Position numbers and translations under genes: made by a program. This document shows positions 45,097-54,955 of a DNA stretch of 64,000 nt, piece by piece. Origin of the DNA: Herbinix hemicellulosilytica (GTDB taxonomy: Bacteria > Bacillota > Clostridia > Lachnospirales > Lachnospiraceae); assembly GCF_002904165.1 (NCBI RefSeq), contig NZ_CVTD020000028.1:1-64000 (forward strand), in the 5' to 3' direction. Numbering within the stretch: position 1 is the first letter of the stretch; each line of letters opens with the position of its first letter. Under the pieces are notes generated by a model, which had not been told where the DNA came from, did not search any database, and was given only the letters and a program-made list of their open reading frames with translations.

Positions 45097-45798
45097 ATGA
45101 AAAAAATCGGAATTATAGGAGCAATGGAAGAAGAGATAAAAAGGTTAAAGGATAAAATGGAAAAAGTTAAAATCAGCAACATAGCAGCCATGGATTTTTA
45201 TGAAGGGAATCTGAATAATGCATCGGTTGTTGTGGTACGAAGCGGTATAGGAAAAGTTAATGCGGCCATATGTACGCAGATACTTGTTGACAGATTCGGT
45301 ATTGATCTGGTCATTAATACAGGAGTGGCAGGATCTTTAAGAAACGAAATAGATATAGCCGATATTGTTTTATCGACGGATGCCCTTCAACATGATATGG
45401 ATGCTACCGGTTTTGGGTATAAGGTCGGAGAAATACCTCAGATGAAAAAGTCCGTTTTTGAAGCGGATAAATACCTTATTGACCTGGCAGAAAAAGTATG
45501 CAAGGAAAATCTACCGAATGTAGGTGTCCACAAAGGCAGGATTGTAAGCGGGGACCAGTTTATATCGGATGCAGATAAAAAAGAGTGGCTATTAAAAACA
45601 TTTGACGGTTATTGCACTGAGATGGAAGGGGCTGCAATTGCACAGGCTGCTTACCTGAATAATATTCCGTTTCTTATTATAAGGGCCATTTCAGATAAAG
45701 CCGATCACAGCGCAGAAATGGCATTTAATGAGTTTGAGGCTATCGCTATAGACAATTCTGTAAAATTGCTTACCGAACTGATAAAACGGATTGATTAA
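45097..45798 (+). CDS. mtnN: 5'-methylthioadenosine/S-adenosylhomocysteine nucleosidase
   Basis: Splits methylthioadenosine and S-adenosylhomocysteine to adenine and the thioribose, part of SAM recycling and AI-2 formation. 233 residues, typical. IGIIGAMEEEIKRL at the start, INTGVAGSL (about 79), IVSGDQFISD near 148 and the catalytic Asp in ISDKADHSAEMAFNEF (about 206) are intact, with CTEMEGAAIAQ binding the substrate. AGGAGG before the ATG. A candidate TATAAT lies at 44998-45003. Confidence 0.96.
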   Translation: MKKIGIIGAMEEEIKRLKDKMEKVKISNIAAMDFYEGNLNNASVVVVRSGIGKVNAAICTQILVDRFGIDLVINTGVAGSLRNEIDIADIVLSTDALQHDMDATGFGYKVGEIPQMKKSVFEADKYLIDLAEKVCKENLPNVGVHKGRIVSGDQFISDADKKEWLLKTFDGYCTEMEGAAIAQAAYLNNIPFLIIRAISDKADHSAEMAFNEFEAIAIDNSVKLLTELIKRID

Positions 45799-45899
45799 GT
45801 ATAATGTGAAAATTCCATATGATTTATAAAGGTATTATGTTTTATTGTAATATTACCGATATTATTCTAATTTAATTGTCATTTGGGGAGGTATCCGTA

Positions 45900-46838
45900 A
45901 TGGATAGTCGGAATATCATTACTGGGATATTTAATAATATTGAACAGATAATTGTGGGTAAAAGAGAAGTAATCGAGTATACGGTTACTACTTTATTGGC
46001 CGGTGGGCATCTTTTGCTGGAAGACGTTCCGGGTGTCGGCAAGACCACCCTGGCCAAAGCATTGGCTCAAACCATCGACTGCGGATTTACGAGAATTCAG
46101 TTTACACCGGATACCCTGCCCAGTGATGTAACCGGGCTATCCATATATAATATGAAAACAGGACAGTTTGAATATTCCAAGGGGGCAATATTGAATAATA
46201 TTATCTTGGCCGACGAGATAAACCGTACTTCACCGAAAACTCAGGCCAGCCTTTTGGAAGCCATGGAAGAAAGGCAGGTTACGGTTGACGGTGTAACATA
46301 TCCTCTTCCCCGGCCGTTTATGGTAATTGCCACCCAAAATCCGGTTGATTTTTTGGGAACATATAATCTGCCCGAGGCACAGCTGGATAGATTTATGATT
46401 AAGATATCCATAGGATATCCCTCCATGGCAGACGAACAGATGATGGCAGACAGGTTTATAAATAAGAAATTGACAAAAAGATTAGAGCCGGTTGCGGATA
46501 AAGATACTGTTATAAAAATGCAGGAGGAAGTTGCCGATATTAAGGTCAACCGGGATTTAATCAGCTTTGTTACAAGATTTGTGCAGGAGACAAGAAAAGA
46601 CGGCAATATTTCCCTTGGGGCAAGTCCCAGAGCAAGCCTTGCCCTGATCAGGGCCGCCCAGGCAAGAGCTTATATTAAAGGAAGGACTTACTGCATACCC
46701 GACGATATCCTTGATTTAATTGTACCGGTTATTGCCCATAGAATTATTCTTTCGCCGGAAGCAAGACTTGCCAAAACCAATACCGAAAAAGTATTAAAAG
46801 ATATTTTATTAAGGATTCCGATACCCGTATTAAGTTAA
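45900..46838 (+). CDS. MoxR-family AAA+ ATPase
   Basis: AAA+ chaperone-like ATPase working with the DUF58 partner. 312 residues. Walker A GVGKTTLAKALA near 45-56, Walker B LADEINRT near 105-112, sensor 1 IATQNP near 142-147, and the arginine-containing SPRASLALIRAAQA segment. GGGGAGGT sits correctly for ATG 45900; an upstream TTG is not needed. First gene of a MoxR-DUF58-transglutaminase operon, a conserved association in many bacteria. Confidence 0.92.
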   Translation: MDSRNIITGIFNNIEQIIVGKREVIEYTVTTLLAGGHLLLEDVPGVGKTTLAKALAQTIDCGFTRIQFTPDTLPSDVTGLSIYNMKTGQFEYSKGAILNNIILADEINRTSPKTQASLLEAMEERQVTVDGVTYPLPRPFMVIATQNPVDFLGTYNLPEAQLDRFMIKISIGYPSMADEQMMADRFINKKLTKRLEPVADKDTVIKMQEEVADIKVNRDLISFVTRFVQETRKDGNISLGASPRASLALIRAAQARAYIKGRTYCIPDDILDLIVPVIAHRIILSPEARLAKTNTEKVLKDILLRIPIPVLS

Positions 46839-46864
46839 TTTATACATATATAAAGGGATATAAA

Positions 46865-48058
46865 ATGCTGGTAAATCGTTTAATTTGTATACTTTTTATT
46901 ATCGGGAGCGGAGTTTTTGCCTCATATTTCGGAGGCAACATTTCTTATGCCCTTTTTTATGTTGCTGTTTTTGTACCGATTATATCATTTCTTTATACTC
47001 TGTATGTATATGTCAGATTTAAAATATATCAATCCCTGGACACTCATATAGTCGTCAAAGGTGACTGGAATAATTACTCATTTACCATAGGTAACGAAGA
47101 CTTTATAACATTTCGAAACGTAAAGGTCAATTTTCTCTATGACAAATCCACTATTAAGAAAACCGACGAAACAGTTGAATACTCTTTACTGCCGGGGGAA
47201 AGTGAACACCTGAAAACCCAAATACGGTGCAATTACCGGGGAGAGTATTTTATCGGAGTAGATTCTATAGAGGTTTCGGACTTTTTATATCTTTTTAAAA
47301 TAACTTATCCTATAAAATCTAAATTAAAGGTATTGGTTCTGCCCAGAGTCCTTAAATTGGAACAGCTGGGAATAGCCCCGGCATTTATAGACTCTAAAAA
47401 TCCGGTTTTTATTAGCAATACGGTAGAAGAAGAACTGGATACGGAAGTCCGCCGGTATAATCCCGGAGACAGTAAAAAGAGAGTTCATTGGAAAGCATCG
47501 GCTAAAGCAGGAGAGCTTCTTAGCAGAAAATATTACAGAAAGCCCAAGGCGGAAGCGGTATTGTTCATGGACCTTGAAAAAATAAACTCGGATGAACTAA
47601 GTATAGTAATTACCGAGGATAAAATTATAGAAAGTATTTTGGCCGTTGCTAATCACTATGCGTTAAAAAATATGCCCTCTACTATAATCTATGACATGGA
47701 CAAAATAATGCAAATACCCATATATTCAAGAGGAGATTTTAATGCCTTTTACAGGCATTGTGTAAACATTCGATTTGATGCTAAAAACTCTGTCGCAGAA
47801 CTTGTTGCAAAACGGCTTCAAAGAGGAGACAGCGGCAATTTCTATTTGATAGCGACAGGAAAGTTAAATAAGGATCTGTATCTTATTTCTCTTCAGGTCA
47901 TTAATCAAGGGAACCGCCTTTGCGTATTATATGTCAGCAATGACGTATCCGAGGAAGCAAAAACTCTAAAAGCTGACATGATAAAGGCGGGGGCTGATGT
48001 ATATCAAATCCTGCCGGGGGACGAAATCGAAAATATCCTTTCTAACAAGGCAATGTAA
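46865..48058 (+). CDS. DUF58-family protein, partner of MoxR
   Basis: 397 residues. Two membrane helices near the N-terminus (about 5-45), an Ig-like middle, then the DUF58 signature EVRRYNPGDSKKRVHWKASAKAGELLSRKY (about 196-226), and a von Willebrand A-like C-terminal region beginning AVLFMDLE, with incomplete metal site. It follows MoxR after 26 nt and leads into the transglutaminase gene. Role in envelope or extracellular polypeptide processing is inferred from family context. Confidence 0.88.
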   Translation: MLVNRLICILFIIGSGVFASYFGGNISYALFYVAVFVPIISFLYTLYVYVRFKIYQSLDTHIVVKGDWNNYSFTIGNEDFITFRNVKVNFLYDKSTIKKTDETVEYSLLPGESEHLKTQIRCNYRGEYFIGVDSIEVSDFLYLFKITYPIKSKLKVLVLPRVLKLEQLGIAPAFIDSKNPVFISNTVEEELDTEVRRYNPGDSKKRVHWKASAKAGELLSRKYYRKPKAEAVLFMDLEKINSDELSIVITEDKIIESILAVANHYALKNMPSTIIYDMDKIMQIPIYSRGDFNAFYRHCVNIRFDAKNSVAELVAKRLQRGDSGNFYLIATGKLNKDLYLISLQVINQGNRLCVLYVSNDVSEEAKTLKADMIKAGADVYQILPGDEIENILSNKAM

Positions 48059-48083
48059 ATTAACATTCAGGAGAGAATTAACA

Positions 48084-50561
48084 ATGAATCTTAAAGAAAA
48101 GGGTTATCGGATATATCTTTCCTTTTTGCAGACAGTGTTAGCTTTAGCATTTATTTTGTGGGTCAACGATTATTTTGTGCTCAGGGTGCATTTGATTGCC
48201 GCTATTTTATATTGCCTTGTTTTTTCGGCCCTTATATATTTCTTTGACACCAGCAAAAATAATGCCGCAAGATATATTGCTCTAATTAGCTTGGTACCGT
48301 CCCTCGGATTGATTTTTTTGGTATGCAGGACAAATCCGTTTTTATGGGTAAAAGGTATAATAGACTGGTGCTTGCGGTATGACCGTACAGAAGATCTGTA
48401 TGAATTTATACCTGCGTATACGGTTCTTGCGGCGGCTGCCTGCCTTTTAAGCATACTCTTTTATATATTTATGAAAAAAACCGTAACCCGGTTGCTTTTG
48501 GCAGGGATTATCTTATCCGCTTTTATAGCACTTGGTATTGTTCAAATGAATCTAAATAAGGCTGTTGTGGGAATAGGCATATTTTATATTTTATGCTGTC
48601 TTATGGAAATAAGCGGACTTATCTATGGCAGAAAGGCAGGAAAAGCAGATAAAAAAGAAAGTATTCTTTATCTTATACCTGTATGTATTCTTCTTACGGT
48701 AATATCTATAAGTCTTCCGTCCAAACCGGAACCCATACAATGGTCGGGCATTAAGAATATTTACTATGCCATAAAAAACACGATAGACAAGATGATAACG
48801 CAGTGGGAGTTTTTTACCGGAAAAGGAGACGGTACATTTTCCATATCTTTAACCGGATATTCGGATGACGGCAGCCTGGATAATGAAGATTTATACGAAA
48901 ATAATAAAATTGCGCTGACAGTACAGGGCAGAAAAGGGCTTTCTCCTTTGTATTTAACAGGATCGGTAAGCGATACATACACAGGATACAGTTGGGAAAA
49001 AAGCGACGACGGATTTCTGCCTGAGGAAAGTGAATATCTGATAGATTATGCCGAATTAATTTTTGGCTTATCAAGATTAGATCCTGTAGTGTTGGAAGAA
49101 GACAGATTTTTGGAATTAATGACTATAACGGTTTTTTATAAAAACATAAAAACAAAAACTTTTTTCTATCCGTTAAAAAGCTACCGGTTTAGTTTTGTTA
49201 ACCCTGTCAAGGGGCTTGAGACCAATAAGGCCGGCATTACCTTTCCCAAAGCCATGGGAGATAAGGCGGCTTATATGGTATCTTATTATGAATTGAATCT
49301 TGAGGGGCAGAAGTTTCGGGAAATGTTAAGATCTGCCGACTTTTTTACATATGAAAATGATAAAGAAATTAATTATGATCAGATTAAGGCTATGGAGAGT
49401 AAATTTTATGTCAGGGATAAAGATGACTTTTTCTTAAACAGAGAAGATTTTATTAAGCTGCTAAAAAAACGGGCTGAAATTATACGCAGAGTATATACGC
49501 AGCTGCCCGATAATTTGCCAAAACGGGTAAAAGACCTGGCTATTGAATTGACAAAAAATGAAGTAAATACTTATGATAAACTTAAAGCAATCGAAGCTTT
49601 TTTGCTTAAGTATACATACAGTTATAAACCGGGGAGTGTTCCCGAAGGATGGGACTTTGTGGACTATTTTCTCTTTGAAAACAAAAAAGGGTATTGTACT
49701 TCATTTGCTACTTCCATGGCTGTACTGGCAAGGTGTGCCGGAATTCCTACCCGCTATGTGGAGGGTTTTCTGGTGGATTATTCCGACCGGGCAGGTGAGG
49801 GCTATTTGGTAAGAAACAGCAACGCCCATGCCTGGGTGGAAGCATATTTCGAAGGAATAGGCTGGATTCCCTTTGAACCGACACCGGGATTTCATGAGAT
49901 AAGATACACGGTTTGGCCTGAAAAGACCGGAAAAGCAAACGTCAACAATTATGTGAATAATATACGGATTCCGCAAGAACCGCCTTCTGTGCAAACTCCG
50001 GTGATACCAAAAATTACGGAGGATGAAGAAAAAGCCGGGGATATTCTGATGTGGATTTTGACATCCTGTGCGGTAATCTTTATTTTGCTTGGGGCCATAG
50101 CCGTCTACTATCTGATATTAAAGGTTAAGTACAAAAAAGAATTTGACAGGGCCGATTACAACAGGAAGATGTATATGCTTTTTATACGGATTTTGGTGAT
50201 GCTTAAATACGAAGGTTTCGGGTTGAGCAGACAGGAAACCGTATTATTGCTGAGCGACAGGATTAAAGACAGGTACAGGTATGGTAACATTGTATTTGGT
50301 GATGTTGCTGATATTTATATGGCATACCGTTACGGGGAAAAAACGGTATCAAAAGAGGAATTTGATACCGTACAAATATTTTATAAAGGATTATCAGAAT
50401 ATCGGCAAGAAAATAACAGCAGACTAAAACAATTTATGGAGGAATTTGCCTTCCTAATAAGAAAAAACAATATAAATATATATAATCCTGAATTATTCAT
50501 GAGGGTAAAAAATCATAGATTTACCCATGGAATTATTACGACAGTTCATTTCCGAGGATAA
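48084..50561 (+). CDS. Multi-pass membrane protein with transglutaminase-like domain
   Basis: 825 residues. About six N-terminal membrane helices (1-235), an extracytoplasmic region, a transglutaminase core (about 495-620) and a last membrane helix (about 655-680) with a cytoplasmic tail. Catalytic Cys is in KKGYCTSFATSMAVLARCAGIPTRYVEGF, His in NSNAHAWVEAYFEGIGWIPFEPTPGF. AGGAGA before ATG 48084; an ORF extension upstream inside DUF58 is not translated from a good site. The gene ends about 20-30 nt before the IS1380 element; the last residues may have been altered by the insertion. Confidence 0.85.
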   Translation: MNLKEKGYRIYLSFLQTVLALAFILWVNDYFVLRVHLIAAILYCLVFSALIYFFDTSKNNAARYIALISLVPSLGLIFLVCRTNPFLWVKGIIDWCLRYDRTEDLYEFIPAYTVLAAAACLLSILFYIFMKKTVTRLLLAGIILSAFIALGIVQMNLNKAVVGIGIFYILCCLMEISGLIYGRKAGKADKKESILYLIPVCILLTVISISLPSKPEPIQWSGIKNIYYAIKNTIDKMITQWEFFTGKGDGTFSISLTGYSDDGSLDNEDLYENNKIALTVQGRKGLSPLYLTGSVSDTYTGYSWEKSDDGFLPEESEYLIDYAELIFGLSRLDPVVLEEDRFLELMTITVFYKNIKTKTFFYPLKSYRFSFVNPVKGLETNKAGITFPKAMGDKAAYMVSYYELNLEGQKFREMLRSADFFTYENDKEINYDQIKAMESKFYVRDKDDFFLNREDFIKLLKKRAEIIRRVYTQLPDNLPKRVKDLAIELTKNEVNTYDKLKAIEAFLLKYTYSYKPGSVPEGWDFVDYFLFENKKGYCTSFATSMAVLARCAGIPTRYVEGFLVDYSDRAGEGYLVRNSNAHAWVEAYFEGIGWIPFEPTPGFHEIRYTVWPEKTGKANVNNYVNNIRIPQEPPSVQTPVIPKITEDEEKAGDILMWILTSCAVIFILLGAIAVYYLILKVKYKKEFDRADYNRKMYMLFIRILVMLKYEGFGLSRQETVLLLSDRIKDRYRYGNIVFGDVADIYMAYRYGEKTVSKEEFDTVQIFYKGLSEYRQENNSRLKQFMEEFAFLIRKNNINIYNPELFMRVKNHRFTHGIITTVHFRG

Positions 50562-50579
50562 ATTTTTATGAAAGTTATT

Positions 50580-52045
50580 CACAAAAGGGTATAATATCCC
50601 CTTGGTTTATCCACATTTTAAATTTCTTGAACTGTCAAGGTACATTTTATATATCATTCAAGCTTTGGCAGAAGCCGTATGTTTTTCAATGTCTCATAAA
50701 ACTCATTTTTATAAGGACAGCTACTGCATAGCTTGAATGTTATATACCTCGCTGAATGCACTATTTTGGCGGCAACCTTCAACAACTTCAGGCGAATGGT
50801 ATCAACTTGCAGCTTTCTCATTCTTGCCGGAAGTACCAAACGCCTAAACCAGTTAAATATATTATATGCCAATACGGATATCTGCAGCCGGTTTTCATTT
50901 ATCACCATACTGTAGCTTGGCATGGTGTCCATATCAAATCCTCTTTTGGATTCTTTTATGAAGTTCTCCATCTTGCCACGGTTACAGTAAAAATGAATGA
51001 TATCCTCAGCTTTCATATACATATTGGTTACAATAAAGGTATGCATATATACAAGCTGGCCTGCCGGTTTTTCTGCCTTTACAACAACTCTTCTCGGATA
51101 GGACCAGCTGGATGCTGCATAATGGATTTCACCATATACTACTGCATAGTCAACTTTATTATTAGCAGTAAGTTCGTCAAGCTCCTTATCCAGATATGCA
51201 GCCATCTCCTTTAAGATGGCATTTTCCTTCAGCCTGATTGCATAGGATGTACCGTTGCTTTCCAACTGTTCAAACAGCTCAGGTTTTGCAAATCCGCTGT
51301 CAGCACGAAGAAAAAGCTTTACATCAGGATAATCCTCCTGATATTCGGTAAGTAAAGGCTGAAGAAATTCGCAGCAATCCGTAGAGGAATATACATTTCC
51401 CGGCCTTAAGGCAGCTTTTAGCAGGTCGCCGGTAAGCCCGTCATAACACATTAGTGCATGGTAACCATAATTGGAATAATGATAATTATATCCACTGCCT
51501 TCCTGTTTACCGAAGGTATCAAAAAGAGTGGAATCAATATCCAACAAAACCATCTCAGGCCTTTTGATGGAATAAATCCTTTGTCTAAGAAGGTAAAGTA
51601 TCCAGTCAAGCTGCATCAAAGTAACATCATCCATGCGGTTAAAGAACCGGGACATGGTAGGCTGGGAGGCCAATGCTTGTTTGCCAAGTATATTTGTAAA
51701 AACCGGGTCATCAGTCAGCTCATCCGAGTCATCATCAGAAAAGTAACCGGATATCTGCTGGTAAATTTTTTGCAACAGGTTATCAGCATCCGTATGGATA
51801 CGAATTGTTTTGTCCTTGGTCTGAAAATGTTGCTTAACAAGCGGCTTAAGACCAATTTTGTGAATGAATTCATTAAGTAACAGCAAACCTGCATCGGAAG
51901 ATAAATCGCCGCCGTGAAAATTTATTTTAAATTTACTATTGCTTTCTAAGTGAAGTGCATTTAAACTAGACATAAGGGTTTCTCCTTTGCTGATTTGTAT
52001 GTTTGGTAAACTTCATTTTAGCAAAGCTGAGACCCTTTTTCTATA
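50580..52045. mobile_element. IS1380-family insertion sequence (approximate ends)
   Basis: One intact transposase gene on the minus strand. Both ends contain AAAAGGGT in inverted orientation (about 50582-50589 and 52033-52041), the best candidate for terminal repeats. No target duplication was found with confidence, so the limits are approximate. It lies just after the transglutaminase gene and before SpoIID. Confidence 0.7.
50654..51973 (-). CDS. IS1380-family transposase
   Basis: 439 residues, DDE transposase domain group 1. The three catalytic residues are visible: Asp in LLDIDSTLFD (about 141-150), Asp in LFLRADSGFAKPELF (about 227), and Glu in CNRGKMENFIKESKRGFDMDTM (about 337-350). The N-terminal NFHGGDLSSDAGLLLLNEF is a family hallmark. 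No frameshift, so probably active or recently so. AAAGGAGAA precedes the ATG. Confidence 0.93.
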   Translation of the reverse strand: MSSLNALHLESNSKFKINFHGGDLSSDAGLLLLNEFIHKIGLKPLVKQHFQTKDKTIRIHTDADNLLQKIYQQISGYFSDDDSDELTDDPVFTNILGKQALASQPTMSRFFNRMDDVTLMQLDWILYLLRQRIYSIKRPEMVLLDIDSTLFDTFGKQEGSGYNYHYSNYGYHALMCYDGLTGDLLKAALRPGNVYSSTDCCEFLQPLLTEYQEDYPDVKLFLRADSGFAKPELFEQLESNGTSYAIRLKENAILKEMAAYLDKELDELTANNKVDYAVVYGEIHYAASSWSYPRRVVVKAEKPAGQLVYMHTFIVTNMYMKAEDIIHFYCNRGKMENFIKESKRGFDMDTMPSYSMVINENRLQISVLAYNIFNWFRRLVLPARMRKLQVDTIRLKLLKVAAKIVHSARYITFKLCSSCPYKNEFYETLKNIRLLPKLE

Positions 52046-52048
52046 GTT

Positions 52049-52116
52049 CAGTTTCACTTTTTAAGTGAAAGCAATAAGAAGATAAAAACATAGTAATTAT
52101 GCAGTGCCAGGCACTG
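52049..52116. repeat. Two palindromes beside the IS element
   Basis: TTTCACTT/AAGTGAAA around 52050-52068 and CAGTGCC-A-GGCACTG at 52101-52115. They sit between the IS end and the spoIID stop. Either may be a terminator remnant or binding site. Confidence 0.4.
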
Positions 52117-52160
52117 TTGTATATGTTACGATGAATAATTCAGGATAATTACTAATTAAG

Positions 52161-53117
52161 TTATTTAATATTTATAATTTTAACACCGGTATAATAATGG
52201 GTCAAAATGTCATCGTATGTATATCCTTCCTGAGCCATTGCATTGGCCCCGTATTGGCTTAATCCGACCCCGTGACCTACACCGGTACATATAATTCTTG
52301 CCATTCCGTCATAATTTTCTATATAGAAATTATTGGAATTAAGGCCTAAAACCTTGGCAAACTCTTCTCCGGATACAGTCAAAGAGCCAAGGTTCATTTT
52401 TGTAACATAGCCTGTACTGTCTCTTTCCGCTACGGTAACATCCTGAAAAAATGTTTTTTCATCTATATCCGCCTTAGGATATTTTTGTGTTAAAATACCG
52501 ACGAGAACGGCGGGTTCATATTCCGTAATTCTTAAATAATTGACGGAAGTTACGTCGTGCTTACTTGATACGCTGACAAGGTAAGGAATATCTACACCCC
52601 AGGCTTCTTTGGCACTCCTGGTATAACCTGTCCCCGTACCGAAAAAGACAGGCAGAACCAAATCGTCTTCATAGACCATAATTTCATCCTTAGTAGCGTA
52701 AATCGCGTTTTCCAGCTTGGAAAAATAATTTATATAATTGTCATTGCCCCAATAACGTTCCATTTCGTCCGGATCGATATAGGATAAGCCAAGTTCAGAG
52801 GTGCTAAATTCTTTTTTATACGGATTTTCCTGAGACAGCAGGGATATATTATAAAGGGCATAGGTTCTGGATATGACAGCTTGAGCCTTTAGTGCCTCTA
52901 TATGGTAAGCGGCAGGCATATTTGCGGCAACAACACCTATCAGATACCGGTCAAAATCCAATATCTGCTTATTGCCGTTTTGCTCATAATATATTTTATA
53001 ATCCATGGTTTCTATAGAAGGGAAGTTGTCTTTGTCTGATATAATTAGGGTAAGGATAAAAGGAAGCAGCAATACGAAGGTACTTACGGTCAGAAGTTTT
53101 ACTATCAGCTTCTTCAT
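52161..53117 (-). CDS. spoIID: SpoIID-family protein (Glu to Asn change in key motif)
   Basis: In sporulation SpoIID is a lytic transglycosylase that cuts stripped glycan strands during engulfment. 318 residues: one N-terminal membrane helix (about 4-28), then the SpoIID domain. The motif usually read as VVAxEMPA is here VVAANMPAAYHIEALKAQAVISRTYALY (about 65-92), with Asn where Glu is expected. The later GTGTGYTRSAKEAWG and GVGHGVGLSQYGANAMA segments are normal. AAGGAG before ATG. It is isolated, and a canonical copy may exist elsewhere. Confidence 0.88.
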   Translation of the reverse strand: MKKLIVKLLTVSTFVLLLPFILTLIISDKDNFPSIETMDYKIYYEQNGNKQILDFDRYLIGVVAANMPAAYHIEALKAQAVISRTYALYNISLLSQENPYKKEFSTSELGLSYIDPDEMERYWGNDNYINYFSKLENAIYATKDEIMVYEDDLVLPVFFGTGTGYTRSAKEAWGVDIPYLVSVSSKHDVTSVNYLRITEYEPAVLVGILTQKYPKADIDEKTFFQDVTVAERDSTGYVTKMNLGSLTVSGEEFAKVLGLNSNNFYIENYDGMARIICTGVGHGVGLSQYGANAMAQEGYTYDDILTHYYTGVKIINIK

Positions 53118-53275
53118 TATTGTTACTCCTTAATATTGATATTGATACATTATATTTGAAAAAAGACTGTTTATGTATACAACAGAGGGGTTGTTTATAG
53201 TTATTTAAAAATTGAAATAAAAGTTTATTTAACGATATTAATATTCAGGGATAAGATTTAATTAACAGGAGGATT

Positions 53276-53680
53276 ATGATCGGCATGAAAGATAAATTAA
53301 GAAGGTTTATGATGGGCCGTTACGGAATAGATGATTTGGGCAGGTTTTTACTGGGGATGGCGCTGATTATATTATTAATGTCCAGATTTTTCTTAAGAAC
53401 CGCTTTGTATGCTGTTTCTTTATCTGTTCTTATAATTGTATATTACAGAATATTTTCTAAGAACATAAACAGCCGGTACAGGGAAAACCAGGCCTTTCTA
53501 AATTATAAAAATAAATTGATCAATTTTATCCGCAAGCAAAAGTATATATTTAAACAAAGACGGATATACCGTATATATAAATGTCCCGGATGCGGGCAGA
53601 AAATACGGATACCAAAAGGAAAGGGCAGGGTTCAGATTACCTGTCCGAAATGTAAAACGGACTTTATCAGAAAGTCTTAG
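53276..53680 (+). CDS. Small membrane protein with C-terminal zinc ribbon
   Basis: 134 residues. Two short hydrophobic segments (about 22-34 and 37-56) followed by a basic region and a C-terminal CPGCGQKIRIPKGKGRVQITCPKC zinc-ribbon motif (about 100-128, two CxxC pairs). No catalytic motif. AGGAGG is close to ATG 53276 (3 nt), so ATG 53285 could be used instead. Function not known. Confidence 0.7.
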   Translation: MIGMKDKLRRFMMGRYGIDDLGRFLLGMALIILLMSRFFLRTALYAVSLSVLIIVYYRIFSKNINSRYRENQAFLNYKNKLINFIRKQKYIFKQRRIYRIYKCPGCGQKIRIPKGKGRVQITCPKCKTDFIRKS

Positions 53681-53718
53681 TAATTACCATAACATAACCG
53701 GTTAGTAAGAGGTATAAA

Positions 53719-53746
53719 AAAGTGCCGCTTTTAAAACTTGCGGCAC
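53719..53746 (-). terminator. Terminator of the nicotinamidase-like gene
   Basis: On the minus strand GTGCCGC and GCGGCAC enclose an 11-nt loop, then six T residues. Confidence 0.8.
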
Positions 53747-53754
53747 ATCCTTGT

Positions 53755-54276
53755 TTATTCATTTATTATCTGTATCTGACACATTTTCATGGCTTCCAGG
53801 GCGTTTTTATGGCTTTGAGGAGTAACACCTGCGCAGCAGGAAGCATCAACGGTTATAACGGCTTCCGGAAGGAAGGCTTTAAGCATTAAGGCATTGGATA
53901 TAACGCATATATCGGTACACAGGCCGATTATCTCAAACTCGGCATCTTTATAATTTTCAGACAAATAGGACATTAAGGATAGGGAGCCGAAAGTACCCTT
54001 ATCAAAAATTAAAGAATCGCTTGTATCCAGTTGGGGTGAAATTGCCCATCCGTCTGTTCCCTTTATGCAATGTTTTACCGGAAGATTTTTCCCTTCCTGG
54101 GACTGAAGATAATCTTTATCATGGGTATCTCTTGTAAATATTACCGTATGGCCCGCTTTCTTATATTCCTCAATCTTTCTTTTTACATTAGGCACAATGG
54201 CTACGGCCTCTTTAGTCCCCAGCGCTCCGTCTATAAAATCATTTTGCATGTCTATTACAATCAATACTTTTTTCAT
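53755..54276 (-). CDS. Isochorismatase-fold cysteine hydrolase, nicotinamidase-like
   Basis: Probably converts nicotinamide to nicotinate, feeding NAD salvage. 173 residues. The catalytic Asp is in LIVIDMQNDFIDG (residue 9-10), the metal region is FTRDTHDKDY (about 46-55), Lys in KHCIKGTDGW and the nucleophilic Cys in GLCTDICVISNA (about 118-129). AAAGGGAGG before ATG. It could be another amidase of the same fold, but the Asp-His metal pair favours nicotinamidase. Confidence 0.85.
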   Translation of the reverse strand: MKKVLIVIDMQNDFIDGALGTKEAVAIVPNVKRKIEEYKKAGHTVIFTRDTHDKDYLQSQEGKNLPVKHCIKGTDGWAISPQLDTSDSLIFDKGTFGSLSLMSYLSENYKDAEFEIIGLCTDICVISNALMLKAFLPEAVITVDASCCAGVTPQSHKNALEAMKMCQIQIINE

Positions 54277-54607
54277 CTATACAGCCTCCCTTTTTAAATT
54301 TACCGGATTTTTGTTAAGTTGATAATATGGCTAAAACCATATGATGTCAAGTTTAAAAAGAGATGACGGTCGGAGCCTCTGTCTTTGAAACCGTTTTTCT
54401 TTTTTGTTGGGATTATATTTACAAATTAATATATCTGCTAAGTTCTATTTTAATGAAGAAAATAAGATGCAGAATAAAAACTTAAAGTTTTTGCTCAAGA
54501 GTTTTTCAGTTTTTAAATTGCAATAAAAGAAGTTCAGCATATTTGGCATAGCCGTGTATTATTGAATCAAAAAACTTAAATGATTTACAAATATTATTAT
54601 ATTAATA

Positions 54608-54637
54608 TTGACAAGAGCTTAATTATATTGATATAAT
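54608..54637 (+). promoter_or_regulatory. Promoter of the trp T-box transcript
   Basis: TTGACA (54608-54613), 18 nt, TATAAT (54632-54637). The stretch 54277-54600 before it is AT-rich and shows nothing else I can support. Confidence 0.75.
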
Positions 54638-54643
54638 TCCCTT

Positions 54644-54955
54644 AATTATACAGATAATATTTGTAAATTTATATATGTAAAACCGATGAGCAAGAGTAGT
54701 AAAAATTGCTGAATGTTTTCAGAGAGCCGCCGGCGGTGGGAAAGCGGTAACAGGAGCAATTTTGAATGGACTTGTGAGGGAAGCCCGAAATCATGGGAGA
54801 GTAGGCGCTTACGGGGATCCTGCCCGTTATCAGAAGGATGCATATGATTGTATGCATAAGACGAGGTGGCCGTTTTTATTCGGCAATTAGGGTGGTACCG
54901 CAGAAGCTTAAGCTTTTGTCCCTGCGTTTTGCAGAGACAAAGGCTTTTTTTATTA
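54644..54955 (+). promoter_or_regulatory. T-box leader, tryptophan-specific
   Basis: tRNA-sensing riboswitch controlling trpBA. Stem I has the apical AGAGAGCCGCCGGCGGTGGG part. The specifier region TTTGAATGGACTTG has TGG at 54767-54769 in the usual GAA-NNN-A context. The T-box AGGGTGGTACCGCAG is at about 54889-54903. The terminator has an AGC-TTTGTC-CTGC/GCAG-GACAAA-GCT stem and T7 (54911-54952). The specifier fits the downstream Trp genes. The box has UGGU, which would pair with an A discriminator base, or by wobble with G. Confidence 0.9.
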
